Part shown: positions 10,891 to 21,799 of the stretch, in pieces
Numbering within the stretch: position 1 is the stretch's first letter
Layout of the letters: each line of letters opens with the position of its first letter
NCBI GenBank assembly: GCA_000611775.1
Contig: KK106982.1
Location: forward strand, 2,785,992 to 2,849,991
Reading direction: 5' to 3'
Origin: Umbilicaria muhlenbergii
Lineage: Eukaryota; Ascomycota; Lecanoromycetes; Umbilicariales; Umbilicariaceae
DNA: 64,000 nucleotides
Notes under the pieces: model-generated
What the model saw: the letters and a program-made list of their open reading frames with translations, nothing else
Told to the model about the DNA's origin: nothing
The model's database searches: none
Translations under genes and position numbers: made by a program

Positions 10891-11525
10891 GGATTGACTT
10901 ATTTGCTAGAACAAGGGAGAAATCGCCTAATTATAAGGCATGGCTGAGGAGCCTAAACCCCGAAATTCACCCTGATATGCGCTGTGGAGGGATTAGTCAG
11001 CCGCCTGCTTATTAGCTAGAATTTCTCCTCGTTAGAACAACACCTCGAAGAAAGGGTGGTTTCAGGCAATAATGGTTGAACAGCTTGATTGCTTAGGTAT
11101 GCTCGAGGTGTTGTTCTAACGAGGAGAAATTCTAGCTAATAAGCAGGCGGCTGACTAATCCCTCCACAGCGCTTACATGTGACGACTGAGGCCGATACCG
11201 TGCATATCCAACAGTTAGCATGCACTTGACATATGTGCTATGCATCTCCGCAGTGCAGATCTACGCTATTTCAAGGGAAGGACGGGACATGCACGTCCGG
11301 AGTAGCCCCCGAACTACTTCAATACTTGACCATTTGGGAGAGACTCGCCGTCCTTAGACACGCGGCGTGGTTTAGCCTTCTACCGAATACTCTTGGTATT
11401 GGGTGTTGTAAATATCGATAAGGACTGACTGACTGCTAAAACAAAGGAGAATTCGCCTAATTATAAGGCCATGGCTGAGGAGCCTGAACTCCGAAATCCA
11501 CCCCGAAATCACACCGATAAGCGAC
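10891..11525 (+). repeat. Diverged direct repeat pair (about 95 bp) flanking the hairpin
   Basis: Positions 10891-10985 and 11422-11525 share GGA(T/C)TGACT, GCTA(G/A)AACAA(G/A)GGAGAA, CGCCTAATTATAAGGC, ATGGCTGAGGAGCCT and CCGAAAT(T/C)CACCC. They bracket the 70-bp inverted repeat. They may be the ends of an unrecognised element or a local duplication. Confidence 0.6.
10979..11172. repeat. Perfect 70-bp inverted repeat (hairpin) with 54-nt loop
   Basis: Arm 10979-11048 (GCGCTGTGGAGGG...ACACCTCGA) is the exact reverse complement of arm 11103-11172 over 70 bases by manual reading. Such a long unmutated palindrome implies recent formation, for example by foldback synthesis or as part of a foldback element. 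No coding frame is contained in it. Confidence 0.9.
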
Positions 11526-11879
11526 TGCCGTAAGCCGACAGCGCCTAAATTCAACATTGGGCAGCCAATCCACCTACGCCACTGACTGCTGCGGGACCCC
11601 AGACCAAGGGCTTGGCAACTTGCTCAGCCACCATTTGAGGTCCAAGGACTAGGTATACACTGATGGTACACTTATGACCATGATCCAACGTCGCGTGCAA
11701 ACAACCCACGCCCGAAGGCGGCACGCCTTTCGTCTACCCGGATATAATGTGCCGGAGTCAGTAATACAGAGACAGCACGCTCAGCACACGTCGTCACAAT
11801 GCACACTAAGCTACTCGTTCTCAGGCGTTTCAGAACCCGAAGATCGAAGCCATGACACCTACACAATGATTACAGAGAT
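11173..11879. other. Spacer
   Basis: Apart from the second copy of the direct repeat (11422-11525), nothing recognisable. Confidence 0.45.
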
Positions 11880-12247
11880 ACGCACCATCCCGTCAATCCA
11901 ATCTCTTCGACTATACCTCTATTCCCTAGCGATGTGCCCACAACGCCTCTTGTTACACACTCTCTCAACAAGATCCTCGGGACCGAGCCCGGCAACCCGG
12001 CCCGCTCTTCTCCGCTAGCAAGTTGCTAGGCTTCTTCTACAGGAATATGCGAGGATGTTCCGCAGAGGAGAGTCTATCGCGAGACCGTGACGCGATACTC
12101 GAGCTGATGAAAGAACTCTACAGCCTGCCAGAAGAGGAGAGGCTACAGTACGACTTTACCAGCCATTGCAGCTATGCGGATATAAGCCCAAATGAAGAGA
12201 AGTGATGGACAAACTCAGAACGAGTGATCGGAACACAATGTACGACG

Positions 12248-12250
<3 letters not shown>

Positions 12251-12291
<41 letters not shown>

Positions 12292-13435
12292 AGTGCTTAT
12301 GCAGCCTAGGGCTATGAAACACTATCACCATAAGGTGATAAAAGTACTGTACCTCGCCCTTCTGCCTGAGTGACTAGCCCCTGCTTCTGGCTGAGTGTTG
12401 CAGAGAACCTGGCCCCCAGGGAAAACTCTGACCTCACAAACATATGTAGTCTAGGAGAAAATCCTGATGATGTCAGTGTCACTGAACGCTACAATTCACA
12501 TCCAGGTTTAAGCACAAGGAATTCCTACTTAAAAAGTTGACAAAAGCCTTAGACAATGCTTCATGCACATCAGTTGTATCCCTCTTCTTATTAGTCATCT
12601 GCTATTGGAGCGCTTGAATATGGGCCATATTCGCTCAGTTGAGGTGGAAGCTGGCCATGTGTAATGGGCTTCCGAAGTCGCGTTTGTAGACTCAATAAGT
12701 CTGGTCAATGTATGTGGAAGCTGGCCATGCGTAATGGGCTTCCGAAGTCGCGTTTGTAGACTCAATAAGTCTGGTCAATGTATGTGGAAGCTGGCCATGC
12801 GTAATGGGCTTCCGAAGTCGCGTTTGTAGACTCAATAAGTCTGGTCAATGTATGTGGAAGCTGGCCATGCGTAATGGGCTTCCGAAGTCGCGTTTGTAGA
12901 CTCAATAAGTCTGGTCAATGTATGTGGAAGCTGGCCATGCGTAATGGGCTTCCGAAGTCGCGTTTGTAGACTCAATAAGTCTGGTCAATGTATGTGGAAG
13001 CTGGCCATGCGTAATGGGCTTCCGAAGTCGCGTTTGTAGACTCAATAAGTCTGGTCAATGTATGTGGAAGCTGGCCATGCGTAATGGGCTTCCGAAGTCG
13101 CGTTTGTAGACTCAATAAGTCTGGTCAATGTATGTGGAAGCTGGCCATGCGTAATGGGCTTCCGAAGTCGCGTTTGTAGACTCAATAAGTCTGGTCAATG
13201 TATGTGGAAGCTGGCCATGCGTAATGGGCTTCCGGAGTCGCGTGTTTGAGGCAATGTTTTGAAGGCTGGCCATGTGTAATGGGCTTTCGAAGTCGCGTTT
13301 GTAGACTCAATGAGTCTGGTCAATGTTTTGAAGGCAAAGCCTTCGTGAACTCATCTTAGCTTCCCTACCAGGTGCACAACGTCTGGTAGGTACTGACAGG
13401 AGACACCACGTGAAGGTGTGAGTTCATTGTCTCCC
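12251..13435 (-). mobile_element. Poly(A) retroelement insertion (SINE/LINE-like) with 12-bp target duplication
   Basis: A run of about 33-35 T at the left end is the poly(A) tail of a minus-strand insertion. TGTACGACGTAC occurs directly before the T run (12239-12250) and again directly after the insert (13436-13447). Removing the insert and one copy rejoins the oxygenase reading (MYDV to QPFPLIE), which confirms the borders. The insert is about 1.2 kb with no reverse-transcriptase frame. Most of its 5' half (right side) is the 70-bp minisatellite. I do not see convincing Pol III A/B boxes, so it may be a 5'-truncated or non-autonomous LINE derivative rather than a classical SINE. Confidence 0.82.
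12642..13334. repeat. 70-bp minisatellite, about 9 units plus a diverged end copy
   Basis: The unit contains GTGGAAGCTGGCCATGCG, TAATGGGCTTCCGAAGTCGCG and TTTGTAGACTCAATAAGTC. The same landmark recurs every 70 bp from 12661 to 13221, nearly identical each time. A last variant copy near 13265-13334 has TTTTGAAGGC and a shorter unit. It lies wholly inside the poly(A) retroelement, so it either moved with the element or expanded after insertion. Confidence 0.92.
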
Positions 13436-14183
13436 TGTACGACGTACAACCCTTCCCTCTTATCGAACCCAAACAAGCCACAAACCACACTACCATCCCG
13501 CCAGATGTCTAAAGACGGCATCCTATCCCTCAGCCTCCCAACCCCGGGGCCCCCCATTCCAACCGGGCCCCCCCCCACATCCATCCACACCAGCCACTCC
13601 ATCCTCCTAACCATCTTCAACCCCCTCTCCACCTCGCTGCGCCTCCCGCCCCCACCTTCACCGCCCCACACCACTTCAGCTCCCCATTCGACTCCCACGC
13701 CCACTTCACCTGCGCCCCGCCGCAGCCCGCCGCCGACCCCCGCAATGCGCTGATCGAGCACGTCAATTTCGATAGCCTGACGATCCTGTTCAACCGACTA
13801 GGGGGGTTACAGATGCACTTGCCCGGGTCGAAAGATTGGGTATTCGTGAAACCGATGGCCGGGTGCGCCATGGTCGATTTGGGGGACGCGATGGTGAAAT
13901 TCTCGGCGGGGGTGGATTGCTGAGGACTATTTTGTACCGGGTGGTGAGGCCGCCTGTGAGGTGGGGGGGGAGGAGCAGGAGGAGGTGCGATAGAGTCTGG
14001 TGTGTCTGTTGCGGAAGGAGCAGGATGTTGTGTTGAGGAGGGTTAGAAGCGGGGTTGTGAATGAGGAGGGGCGGGTTGAGGAGTAGGGGAAGGGAGGGTG
14101 TTAGTAGTAAGGAGCGGTTGGGGTTTTACAAGGGGCCAGAGAACTGGGAGAGGTCGATGGGGACAGAGCATTTGAGGGCTTAG

Positions 14184-14739
14184 GTTTGTGAATATATATT
14201 CAAGCTCGTAGTTTGGTTGGTACATTCTGGCCTGCACCTGAATAGTGTTTTCGCGATATCTTGGGACTGTGAATGTCATCTTCCTGTAGTCGTCGCAGTG
14301 CTTGGCTGCACGTTTGAAGCCGCTTGGCGAAAGTTAACGTGGACGACATCTTTCATGTTTTCTATCCTCCATCTTCATTCTAAACTATAACGCGTTCTGG
14401 TAGTCCAGATATCAATATACCCTGCTACGCGCATATATGCAAAAATGATCCACCGTGAGGGGACCTCCCGCTTGAGGCATGAGCTTGCATGACTAAGCAA
14501 AATAAGCGGACGGGACGACGAGTTTTAATCACGTGCAGGCCATAGCCCTACCGGCTTTAATGTTATTCCCGCTAAACGTCATTATATACCAACCTCGGGG
14601 GCTGATTTTCATTTATATTTTCATTTATATTATATGTTTCAGGCTTATCCAATAGAGATTTTAGATAGATATGTAGATTGTAGCCTCATGGCATTTGAAT
14701 TCAATTTTTGATGAAATTTTTCCAAGTGGCGCTAACCCT
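14184..14739. other. Spacer between oxygenase relic and Helitron
   Basis: No gene seen. AT-rich short repeats (CATTTATATT-type) near 14610-14640. Confidence 0.45.
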
Positions 14740-14850
14740 AAAGCGGCTAGCTCCCCGAACAGTGTTTGATGTTTGTTCAAAAATACGCGTTTTTAAACCA
14801 TCAAACATCATACAACAATGACGTCCTTTACAGTAAGTTATAACCCCATT

Positions 14851-15066
14851 CTGCTGCCTGCCTCCGCCGCTGCCTGCCTCCGCCGCTGCCGCCTCCGCCG
14901 CCTCCGCCCCTGCTGCCGCTGCCCCTGCTGCCACTGCCCCTGCTGCCGCTGCCGCTGCTGCCTTTACTGCTGCTGTCTCTGCTGTTGCTGCCTTTGCTGT
15001 TGCTGCCTTTGCTGTTGCTGCTTGTTTTGCTCACTGTTCTGCTTGTTTTGTTCGCTGTTCTGCTTG
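14851..15066. repeat. CTG/CCG-type low-complexity tract
   Basis: Imperfect GCTGCC, CCGCCTCCG and GCTGTTGCTG repeats of about 210 bp, grading from CCG-rich to TGTT-rich. In one frame it reads as poly-Ala/Val, in another as poly-Cys/Leu. A coding role is not supported, though an ATGACGTCCTTTACA start with a GTAAGT donor just upstream could be the first exon of the next gene. Confidence 0.7.
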
Positions 15067-15106
15067 TGAGCGTATGTTAACAGTGATATAGTCAATCAAC
15101 ACACTC

Positions 15107-16215
15107 ATGACGCTTCACTTAATGATGACATCTGGTGATGCTCCTTCTCCTCCTCCTCTCTACAACAACAAGGGCAATCTGCCCGCCGACAAGGTCATGC
15201 TGCCTGATGCAGATGATGAGGAGGAGGAGGAGGGTGACATCATTGTGATGACAAAAAAAGCTCTTGAGCCTCTCACACCTCAGGCCTTCAAGGGAAAGGG
15301 CAAGTGAAAGTGAGCCTCTACTGCAGTGATCTCAGGTGTGATGCCTGACTGAGCAAGTTCAGGGTCTCAAGGTGACTCAAAGCATCATCAGCTTGCAAGA
15401 GACATACTGAGTGAGCTCAGTATGTTCTTCTCAGCAGGTAACAGGTGCTCAGACTGTGTGACTCAGTCTCATTTGTGTGTGATTCATGAGGGTCACATTA
15501 AATGTGTCAGCTGCACAGCTCAGGGTGCACGCTCCTGTGACTGAGTCAGTGCAGGAGTCAGCGCTCTCACTGCAAATCAGATGTAAGTATATCCTCTGTT
15601 CAGTTTGTTTGAAATTAACATTCAGCAGGATCATTCACCCCTGTGTGTCACAAGCTGCAGCAACTCAAGCAGCACTCATTGTGAGGATTAAACCTCTCAT
15701 GAAAAAAAGCACTGTATGACATCCCTCTTCCTGAACATCCCCGTGAGTAAAACACTTACTGAATGAGTTAAAAAGTTCAGATGATAACTGATCATAAAAA
15801 TGAGGACCTAGCAGTGATGCTAAAAGAAATGAAGGCAGGCATCAATCAAACAGCACTGTTAAGAACTGTGATGAAGGCAATCATTGAGCTGCGTGAAACA
15901 GCTCATCACATCATCACAGTAACTCACACAAACTGTTCAGATGAAGGAAACAGTGAAGAGACAGAAGAAGAAGAAGAGGAAGAGGTGAAAACAGAAAGAA
16001 AGAGAAAGAAGAAGACAGCAGTGAAAAAGAAGATGAAAACAGAAATGAAGAAAAAAGAGGCAGCAGTGAAGGAAAGAATGAAGGTGATGATGAGAAGAAA
16101 AGAGAAAACAGTGAAGGAGAAGAAAGTGATGAAAATGTGAGAAGAGAAGATAATGACTGATTTAATCTTTGCTGAGGAGTTCCTTGGCAGCTGTGATGTG
16201 AACAGGGCTGAATAA
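15107..16215 (+). pseudogene. Helitron-borne cysteine-motif/coiled-coil gene with in-frame TGA codons
   Basis: From MTLHLMMTSGDAPSPP the frame runs through an acidic stretch (DADDEEEEEGD), then KGKGK, two TGA codons and PDxASSGS (x is TGA). A cysteine block follows (CSDCVTQSHLC, CVSCTAQGARSCDx, x again TGA). That block copies the fungal pattern CxxC-x6-C...CxxC-x6-CSW, where the last residue is Trp. A GTAAGT donor follows at about 15583, then one or two short introns that I could not place exactly. The last part (15781-16215) is Lys/Glu-rich coiled coil and ends LGSCDVNRAE-TAA after one more TGA. It points opposite to the Rep-helicase and shares its stop pattern. Function unknown; the Cys block may bind nucleic acid. 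Confidence 0.6.
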
Positions 16216-16330
16216 GTCAAACAGCATTTCTTTGCCCTGCTGATATATGTTTCAGACTGCTGCAATGTGATGTGACTTCATAGTGTGACTTACTAGTAAT
16301 ATTTCACTGTTCAGAACTGTTCAGAGTTGT

Positions 16331-19300
16331 TTAAACACACATTCACACACCCTCTGAATGAAAAGTTGTTCAATTGATGCATTGCAGTGCTCTTTTCTGA
16401 TGATCCTTCTCCTGCATATCCTGAATCACAGAGGGAGCCTGTGAGAATCTAGATATATGAAAGAGTTTTTCAAACATCAAGCCCTGAATCATTTGAACGC
16501 GGGAAATTGTCACATAAGTAAGCTCAAGAGAGTGATCTTTTGTACTGATATCTAGAACCACCTTATCAAGCGTTAAACCCTGTGATTTGTGAACAGTGAT
16601 AGTGTATGCAAGGACAACAGAGAACATCTCTCAGCTGTAAGTGACTGAATTGACCTCTCATTCACACTGAACAGGTATAATCAGTATCATTGACTGCTCC
16701 TCTGATGTTTGCTGGCAAGGCCCGTTTTCAGCATAATTATCTGAAATGAATTAAAGCATGCAAGGCAGACTGATGAGTGAATCATCTTCTGAACATCACA
16801 TCATATCATACAGTGTGCTCAGGGTCTCATTGATGAGTCTGAATGCAGTCAAAAGATTGCTGATAATCATCAGCTGACAGCCTTTGCTTAACAGAAGCTC
16901 TGAACATAGCCTTTGAGCATCTTCTTCAGAGCTATTTTTGGCTGCTAAAGGTTGATGTTTAGCCTCAATTCAAAGCACAAGGCGTCCACACTTCCGCAAA
17001 GCTGCAAAGTTATAATCACAAACAGCAGCGCGGGTTGAGTAAATCTGAAGACTATTTTCAAATGCAGTCTGAACATTCAGAGGCAAATTATCCTCTATCC
17101 TTTGCTGCAGGAACTGACAGTTCTCATTAATCATTTCACTCAGCTGCAGGCTCTGTAAAAGTGTTCAAAATTGAATGAAGCTGTTGTCCTCACCCTGCTG
17201 ATGCATAATTTGAGTCAACTGAATGATTTCATTCAACCTTTGATAAAGTTCCTTGACTGTAGTAAGCTCAATTTTCAAGGCAGGCTGAGTATCATATAAA
17301 GGAGAGGCATCAACAGGAGGCAGCTGATAGAAATCATTACACAGCAAAATATTCATGCCTCTGAATGATTCATTTGAATGATTAGGGAATATTTGTTTTA
17401 ACCTCACATTGATTTGATACAGTTTCAGCAGGCCAATCATGAATTTCTCATTGATGATAAGGTAATGACATCATTGATACAGCTGTTGCAGGCTCAGCAA
17501 GGCTGAATTAAACAGTGATTTAAACAGTTTTTGAACAGGCAGCTGTAGCAGCTGGTGCAGTGTTTATCCTTGAATACTGAATGCTGCAACTTCAGTAGAT
17601 GCAGCTCACAGGATTGAATCTGACTGCTCATGCTGCTCTATCATATCAAACAGATAGGTTGATATCATATTAATTAAATATGACTTGCTGATGCCTGCTG
17701 GCCTGTCAACATGCATCAAAAGTTGAGCTGATGTAATCTCAGAAAATTCATCTTAACAGTGATTATACACTTAATTGAAGATCACCCGCTGAGCCTCTGT
17801 AAATGTATCAGGATCATTTCAGGTGCGTTTGATGCATTCAGGCATCAGTTTAACAAGAGTCAAAAAATTCAACTGTTCACTGAACTGTTCAAACAGATGA
17901 TCACTGAAATGTCAATTATAAGCTAAATCTTCTGATTGATTGCTGAGGTCTCTGACATTGTCATGTGAGTAACTGTCAGCACCTTCACCTTCATGTTTAA
18001 CAGTCAGTTCAACAAAGAGGTTCTGAGGTTCATGTTCTTCTTTCAGTTCAGATTCATACTGAGTGAGTGTGAAATCCTCATCAGGTTCAGCTTCTTCTTG
18101 AGCTTTAATATTCAAGGGGTCTGTATTGTGCTGGCTGTGATGTTTCAATTGACATAAATGATATGCTGCAGTGTAGGTTTGCTCACCAACCTCATTCAGC
18201 ATCTGCAGTTCAGGCGGTTCAGAAAAAGGATGATGAAGCATCATTTTCACTCAGCAGTAATCCTCAAATCCTGGCCTGTTCAGAGTCAACTTGTACATAG
18301 AAAACATATGTAGAACCCTTGCTGATGCTCTAGAGTGTCACTGAACAATGTTGTTAAATACATCTCAACTCTGAACAAATTCAAATAGAGTCACATCCTC
18401 AAGCTGGTCCTCTGAACGGAGTGTATATGATGAATGCAGCATGTACTTTTCAAGTCAGGACTGTCCTTTTTTCTGAAATTGATCATTTTCAGGCTCAGCA
18501 AGGGTATCCTGTTCATTCAGTGACTGAAAATCAACAGTAGTGAAATCACGGGTGCAATTCACAAGCTGTAACCTCAGAAGATGATGAGCTACCTCTTGAG
18601 CAGATCAATCACACTCACTTATTAATTGATTCATAACCCTCATGACCACAGATAGAAAAGGCAGTTTGTTGTGTTCTCATTCTTTAATTGCGTTCATGAA
18701 CAGCTCCTTGTACAGTTCAGATTTGACTTCCACTTTGCTGACGTATTTTGCAGCGTAGTAAATCACCTCATGTATACTGATACAGGGAGACATATCAGTA
18801 TTGGCATTTCAGCTCAGGGTGAATACTGAAATATGAGCATTCATCATTGTGTCATTCTGAACAGTCAGATATTTGTAGTATTTCAGGTTTTGATCATGAG
18901 AGACTGTGGTGACTGTTCAAAACACCTGAGGAAAGTGAAAATGACAGCACTTTTCTTCAACATCCTTTATCTTCCACAAGCAGTAGCTGTCACTGCATTT
19001 GTGATGTTGATAGTGATTGAGGCATTCAGTCAAATGAAGCCGGGTGTTCAAACATTCAGTAATAAGCAGACTCACTGAATTCTTGCCTGACAGTAATGTG
19101 AAATTGAGGTTCACAGCAGTCACTCAATCACTTCATCATTGAGTAAAAGTTTCATGATTGAGGTTTGTATCTGTACAGACTGCTGACGCCCTGTCAAGTC
19201 AAAGAAAGTCATGCACGTGACTGCTTTCACAAGCTTGTCACTCATAGTGATATCAGTGATCCTGAACCTTGAACACCTTGCAGATAATGTGTTTCAGAAA

Positions 19301-21446
19301 CAGCTCAAATCAGCATGTTAAGTACTTCATCACAATGTGAGGGTTGTGAATCAAATTGTCTGATGCAGCTCTGTATTGCTCATGTTCAGTTCATTCAGAA
19401 TGTCATTCAAACCCTGACATCTGAGCCTGCAGGTTGAACCACTGAAGGTCAGCAGCACTGACTGTGATGAACAGATGCAGCATGTTTAAATTTAAAATCA
19501 TGACTTCAAGTTCACAGCCTCTGACAGCTTAAAAGGGTCAGGTTTCACGCAGCTGTTCAGCTGAATGAACAATATGATTGATCAAATCTGCTTTCCCCTC
19601 TTAAACTCACTTCTTCAGATCCTGAAATGTGATGTTCTTGCCATTAAGCTTCTTGCAAACATAGCTGAAGTGCTGTTTTGACTGCGTACGCAATAAGTGA
19701 TTAAAGGCGTAATAGCAGAAACATGAATGATGAGCAAACTGATCATCTTTGTATTTCAGCAAGTGATGAATTCAATCACTCAAGCTGATAACCTCCCCTC
19801 TCTGTTCATAAAAATCACTCCGTCCGTACGGGAATAGCCCTGGAAATGTCATTTAAAAAACAGGTTTTGAATCTCATTCAGAAACAGGATCATCTGCAAC
19901 AGATGTCATGAAAAACACATTAAAACTTACAGGATGTGTAGCTTATGTTAACACCTGCTGAAGACATTTCATTTTCATCTGATCAGGAAGTAAATTAAGC
20001 ATCACAGCAATTTGAGATGATTGATTTTCATCATCAAGCTCATTCAGATTCACATTCAAAAGGTCTTAACTGTTCAGAATATTATTCAGATTAGGAAAAG
20101 AGGGCTCATTCACCTCACATGCAGGCAGCTGATCAGTAATAGAGTCATCTTCAGGCAGAGTCAGCAGTTTGTCCTCATCAATTTCTAAATTCTTGTAGTC
20201 AGGGTGATTGACCCGCAAAAACATCAATCAGTCAAAAACAACCTTTCTTTGAACACGCATTGACAAGTTGAATCACTGTTCAATGCCTCAGTTGAAGTGG
20301 CCAGAAGGAGGTTTCAACAGCAAAATTTAAATAAAGTTAATTGTAATATTAATTTAAATGACCTGAACAGGTTCTGAACAACTTACATTAAGTTCAGAGG
20401 ATAAAAGTGAAAGCTTATCATAAACCTTTGAAGTGTTCTGCATGAATGTCATCACATGTGATTTGTACTTAAACTGCTGCCCTTTTATCTGCCATACTTG
20501 AATATGAATGTGCAAATGAGCAATAAGGTGCTCTTCAACTTGTGTTAACTCAGACAAATGTTCAGGAACAGAGTCAACATTCAGATGATTACACTCAGTA
20601 AATAATCAGGGTTTCTCACTTCTCTCCTGAGCAATGCAGTGTTTGCAGATCTGTTCAGAATTAAACTTCATATCAAATCACTTTTCATTGCACTGAACGC
20701 ATTCACCCTGTCGTAGTTGAGCCAGGTTTTGATAGAAATCCCTGATATATCCTCAGTATTCCCCTGAAATAGCAGGGTCATGCAAAGATGATGAAGCTGC
20801 AGCAGCCACCTGGCTGCAAGAAGGTGTAGAAGGTGTAAACTGATTACTGAATGAAGTCTGAACAGGTTCAGCATTATTCTGAACAGGTGTTTGTAACAGA
20901 TTATCATGAGCATGATGCATTGTTCTTCAACATTCCTGACAGGTAGTGATTGCCGCAGCAGGAAAGCCCTGCTGCAATGATTGAAATTGATTGAGCGACC
21001 GTGAGCAGTGGCACTGAGGACAAAGCTGTTCAGGCTGTTCAGACTGTCTGACTTGCTCAGGTGATGTTGAAGTCAGGATATCCCCTCAATTCTGTGCACA
21101 CTGTCAAGCCCGTGCATTCTTTCCCTTCACCTCAGCAACACGACGCGTTTGTTTATCTTGCTCAGCTTCCACCTCAAGACGATTAAAGCGAACGTTCAGG
21201 CTCAATTCACTGAGCGGCAGTCTTACACAGATTTGTTTCACTGAAGGTGAATGTGAATCATCATCTTGAGCTGTCATATGAACACGCCGGCGTGAGCCCT
21301 TCTAAAACACAGGTTAGAAAGATTATGGAAAAGGACCCTGAACCTACAGCTCTGCAAGCCGAACAGGTTTTCCAATACTGATAGCCTCCATTATATTCAG
21401 CTGCGGGTTGCAAACGCTTACAAGCACTACAGGCAAGGTAGTCCAT
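16331..21446 (-). pseudogene. Helitron replicase-helicase (Rep HUH + Pif1-type helicase)
   Basis: Exon 1 (21446 down to about 21350) is MDYLACSACKRLQPAAEYNG...SACRA, followed by a short intron (GTAGGT...TTTTAG) and KGSRRRVHMTAQ. Later come NEKxFDMKFN (x is TGA), LTQVEEHLIAHLH, a probable intron from GTAAGT near 20385, FPGLFPYGRSDF, LKYKDDQFAHH, LSAADLQWFNLQAQM and the HUH site ESSHVHDFL (near 19210-19225). The helicase part has a damaged Walker A (PAGISKSYL, near 17690), LLCNDFYQLPPV (near 17340) and VHKSQGLTLDKVV (near 16570). The end is at TAA 16331-16333. By manual reading the frame keeps register for about 1,600 codons but holds roughly 39 TGA, 9 TAA and no TAG. Gly is scarce, and several expected Gly/Arg/Pro positions show G-to-A or C-to-T replacements. 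It is non-functional under the standard code. Confidence 0.85.
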
Positions 21447-21799
21447 AGTGAATGCAGTAGTATTGTTGAAGAATTTGCAAGTCGTGCCAAGCCCACAAGA
21501 AGCCTAGTCTTGAAGAGGAAAAAAAGCACCCTCCGGAACGGAAAAATCTACTCCACTAGCGGCCGAACGCGATTTGGAACCCCTCTGGAGATTTAACATG
21601 AGCAAGCTCATGAATAATTAGTTCCGTATATCATTACTACATCCGACCTTTGGTGTAAAAGCGAACGTAAACCGGCGCCGATGGAGGCTAGAAAGTCAGA
21701 TTAACATCTCCGCCAGCCCTCTGGTTACCTTGGACGACCGATCCAGAATATACATTGCCTGAGTATGTATTAGAACATCGTTGCACATCTCTCGTCCTC

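Larger units (their letters stand above)
11880..14183 (+). pseudogene. Isopenicillin N synthase-like 2-oxoglutarate/Fe(II) oxygenase, split by a retroelement
   Basis: Pieces in order: TTPLVTHSLNKILGTEPGNPARSSPLAS, LLGFFYRNMRGCSAEESL, LMKELYSLPEEERLQYDF, MDKLRTSDRNTMYDV; then, after the insertion at 12251-13435, ATNHTTIPPDV, PRNALIEHVNFDSLTILFNR, LGGLQMHLPGSKDWVFV, MAGCAMVDLGDAMVKFSAGV and the tail YKGPENWERSMGTEHLRA-TAG. The order and wording match fungal 2OG oxygenases of the IPNS family (DIOX_N then 2OG-FeII_Oxy). The usual HxDFGSLT iron motif reads HVNFDSLT and the distal His region reads LYRVV, so iron ligands are lost. Frameshifts occur near 12015 and 12205, and stops lie in the C-terminal half. 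It is a former cytosolic oxidase, often found in secondary metabolism, and is now dead. Confidence 0.85.
14740..21560 (-). mobile_element. Decayed Helitron (rolling-circle DNA transposon), approximate borders
   Basis: An AT-richer block with strong TTCAG/CTGAA and TCA/TGA bias, unlike its surroundings. It holds a minus-strand Rep-helicase frame (16331-21446) and an opposite-strand cysteine-motif gene (15107-16215). A palindrome made of GTTTGATG...CATCAAAC with AAAAATACGCGTTTTT inside (about 14766-14812) could be the terminal hairpin. GCGGCTAG on the left and, inverted, GGCCGCTAG near 21560 hint at related ends. I could not fix the exact TC/CTRR ends, so the borders may be off by 100 bp or more. 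It sits next to an NLR fragment and may have inserted into that gene. Confidence 0.72.

Noticed and set aside
12642-13334. Regular repeats that might suggest a CRISPR array
   Set aside because: The units are contiguous 70-bp copies without unique spacers, in a eukaryotic retroelement; it is a minisatellite.
14818-15069. Cys/Leu-rich ORF of 83 codons
   Set aside because: It is a translation of a CTG/CCG low-complexity tract; the composition depends only on the frame chosen.
14740-21560. A nuclear genetic code with TGA = Trp in this organism
   Set aside because: Every host gene in the window (VPS13, ERG27, GST and others) uses TGG for Trp and TGA as a stop; the pattern is limited to the Helitron, and other transitions there point to mutation. 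Kept only as a rival explanation for that element.
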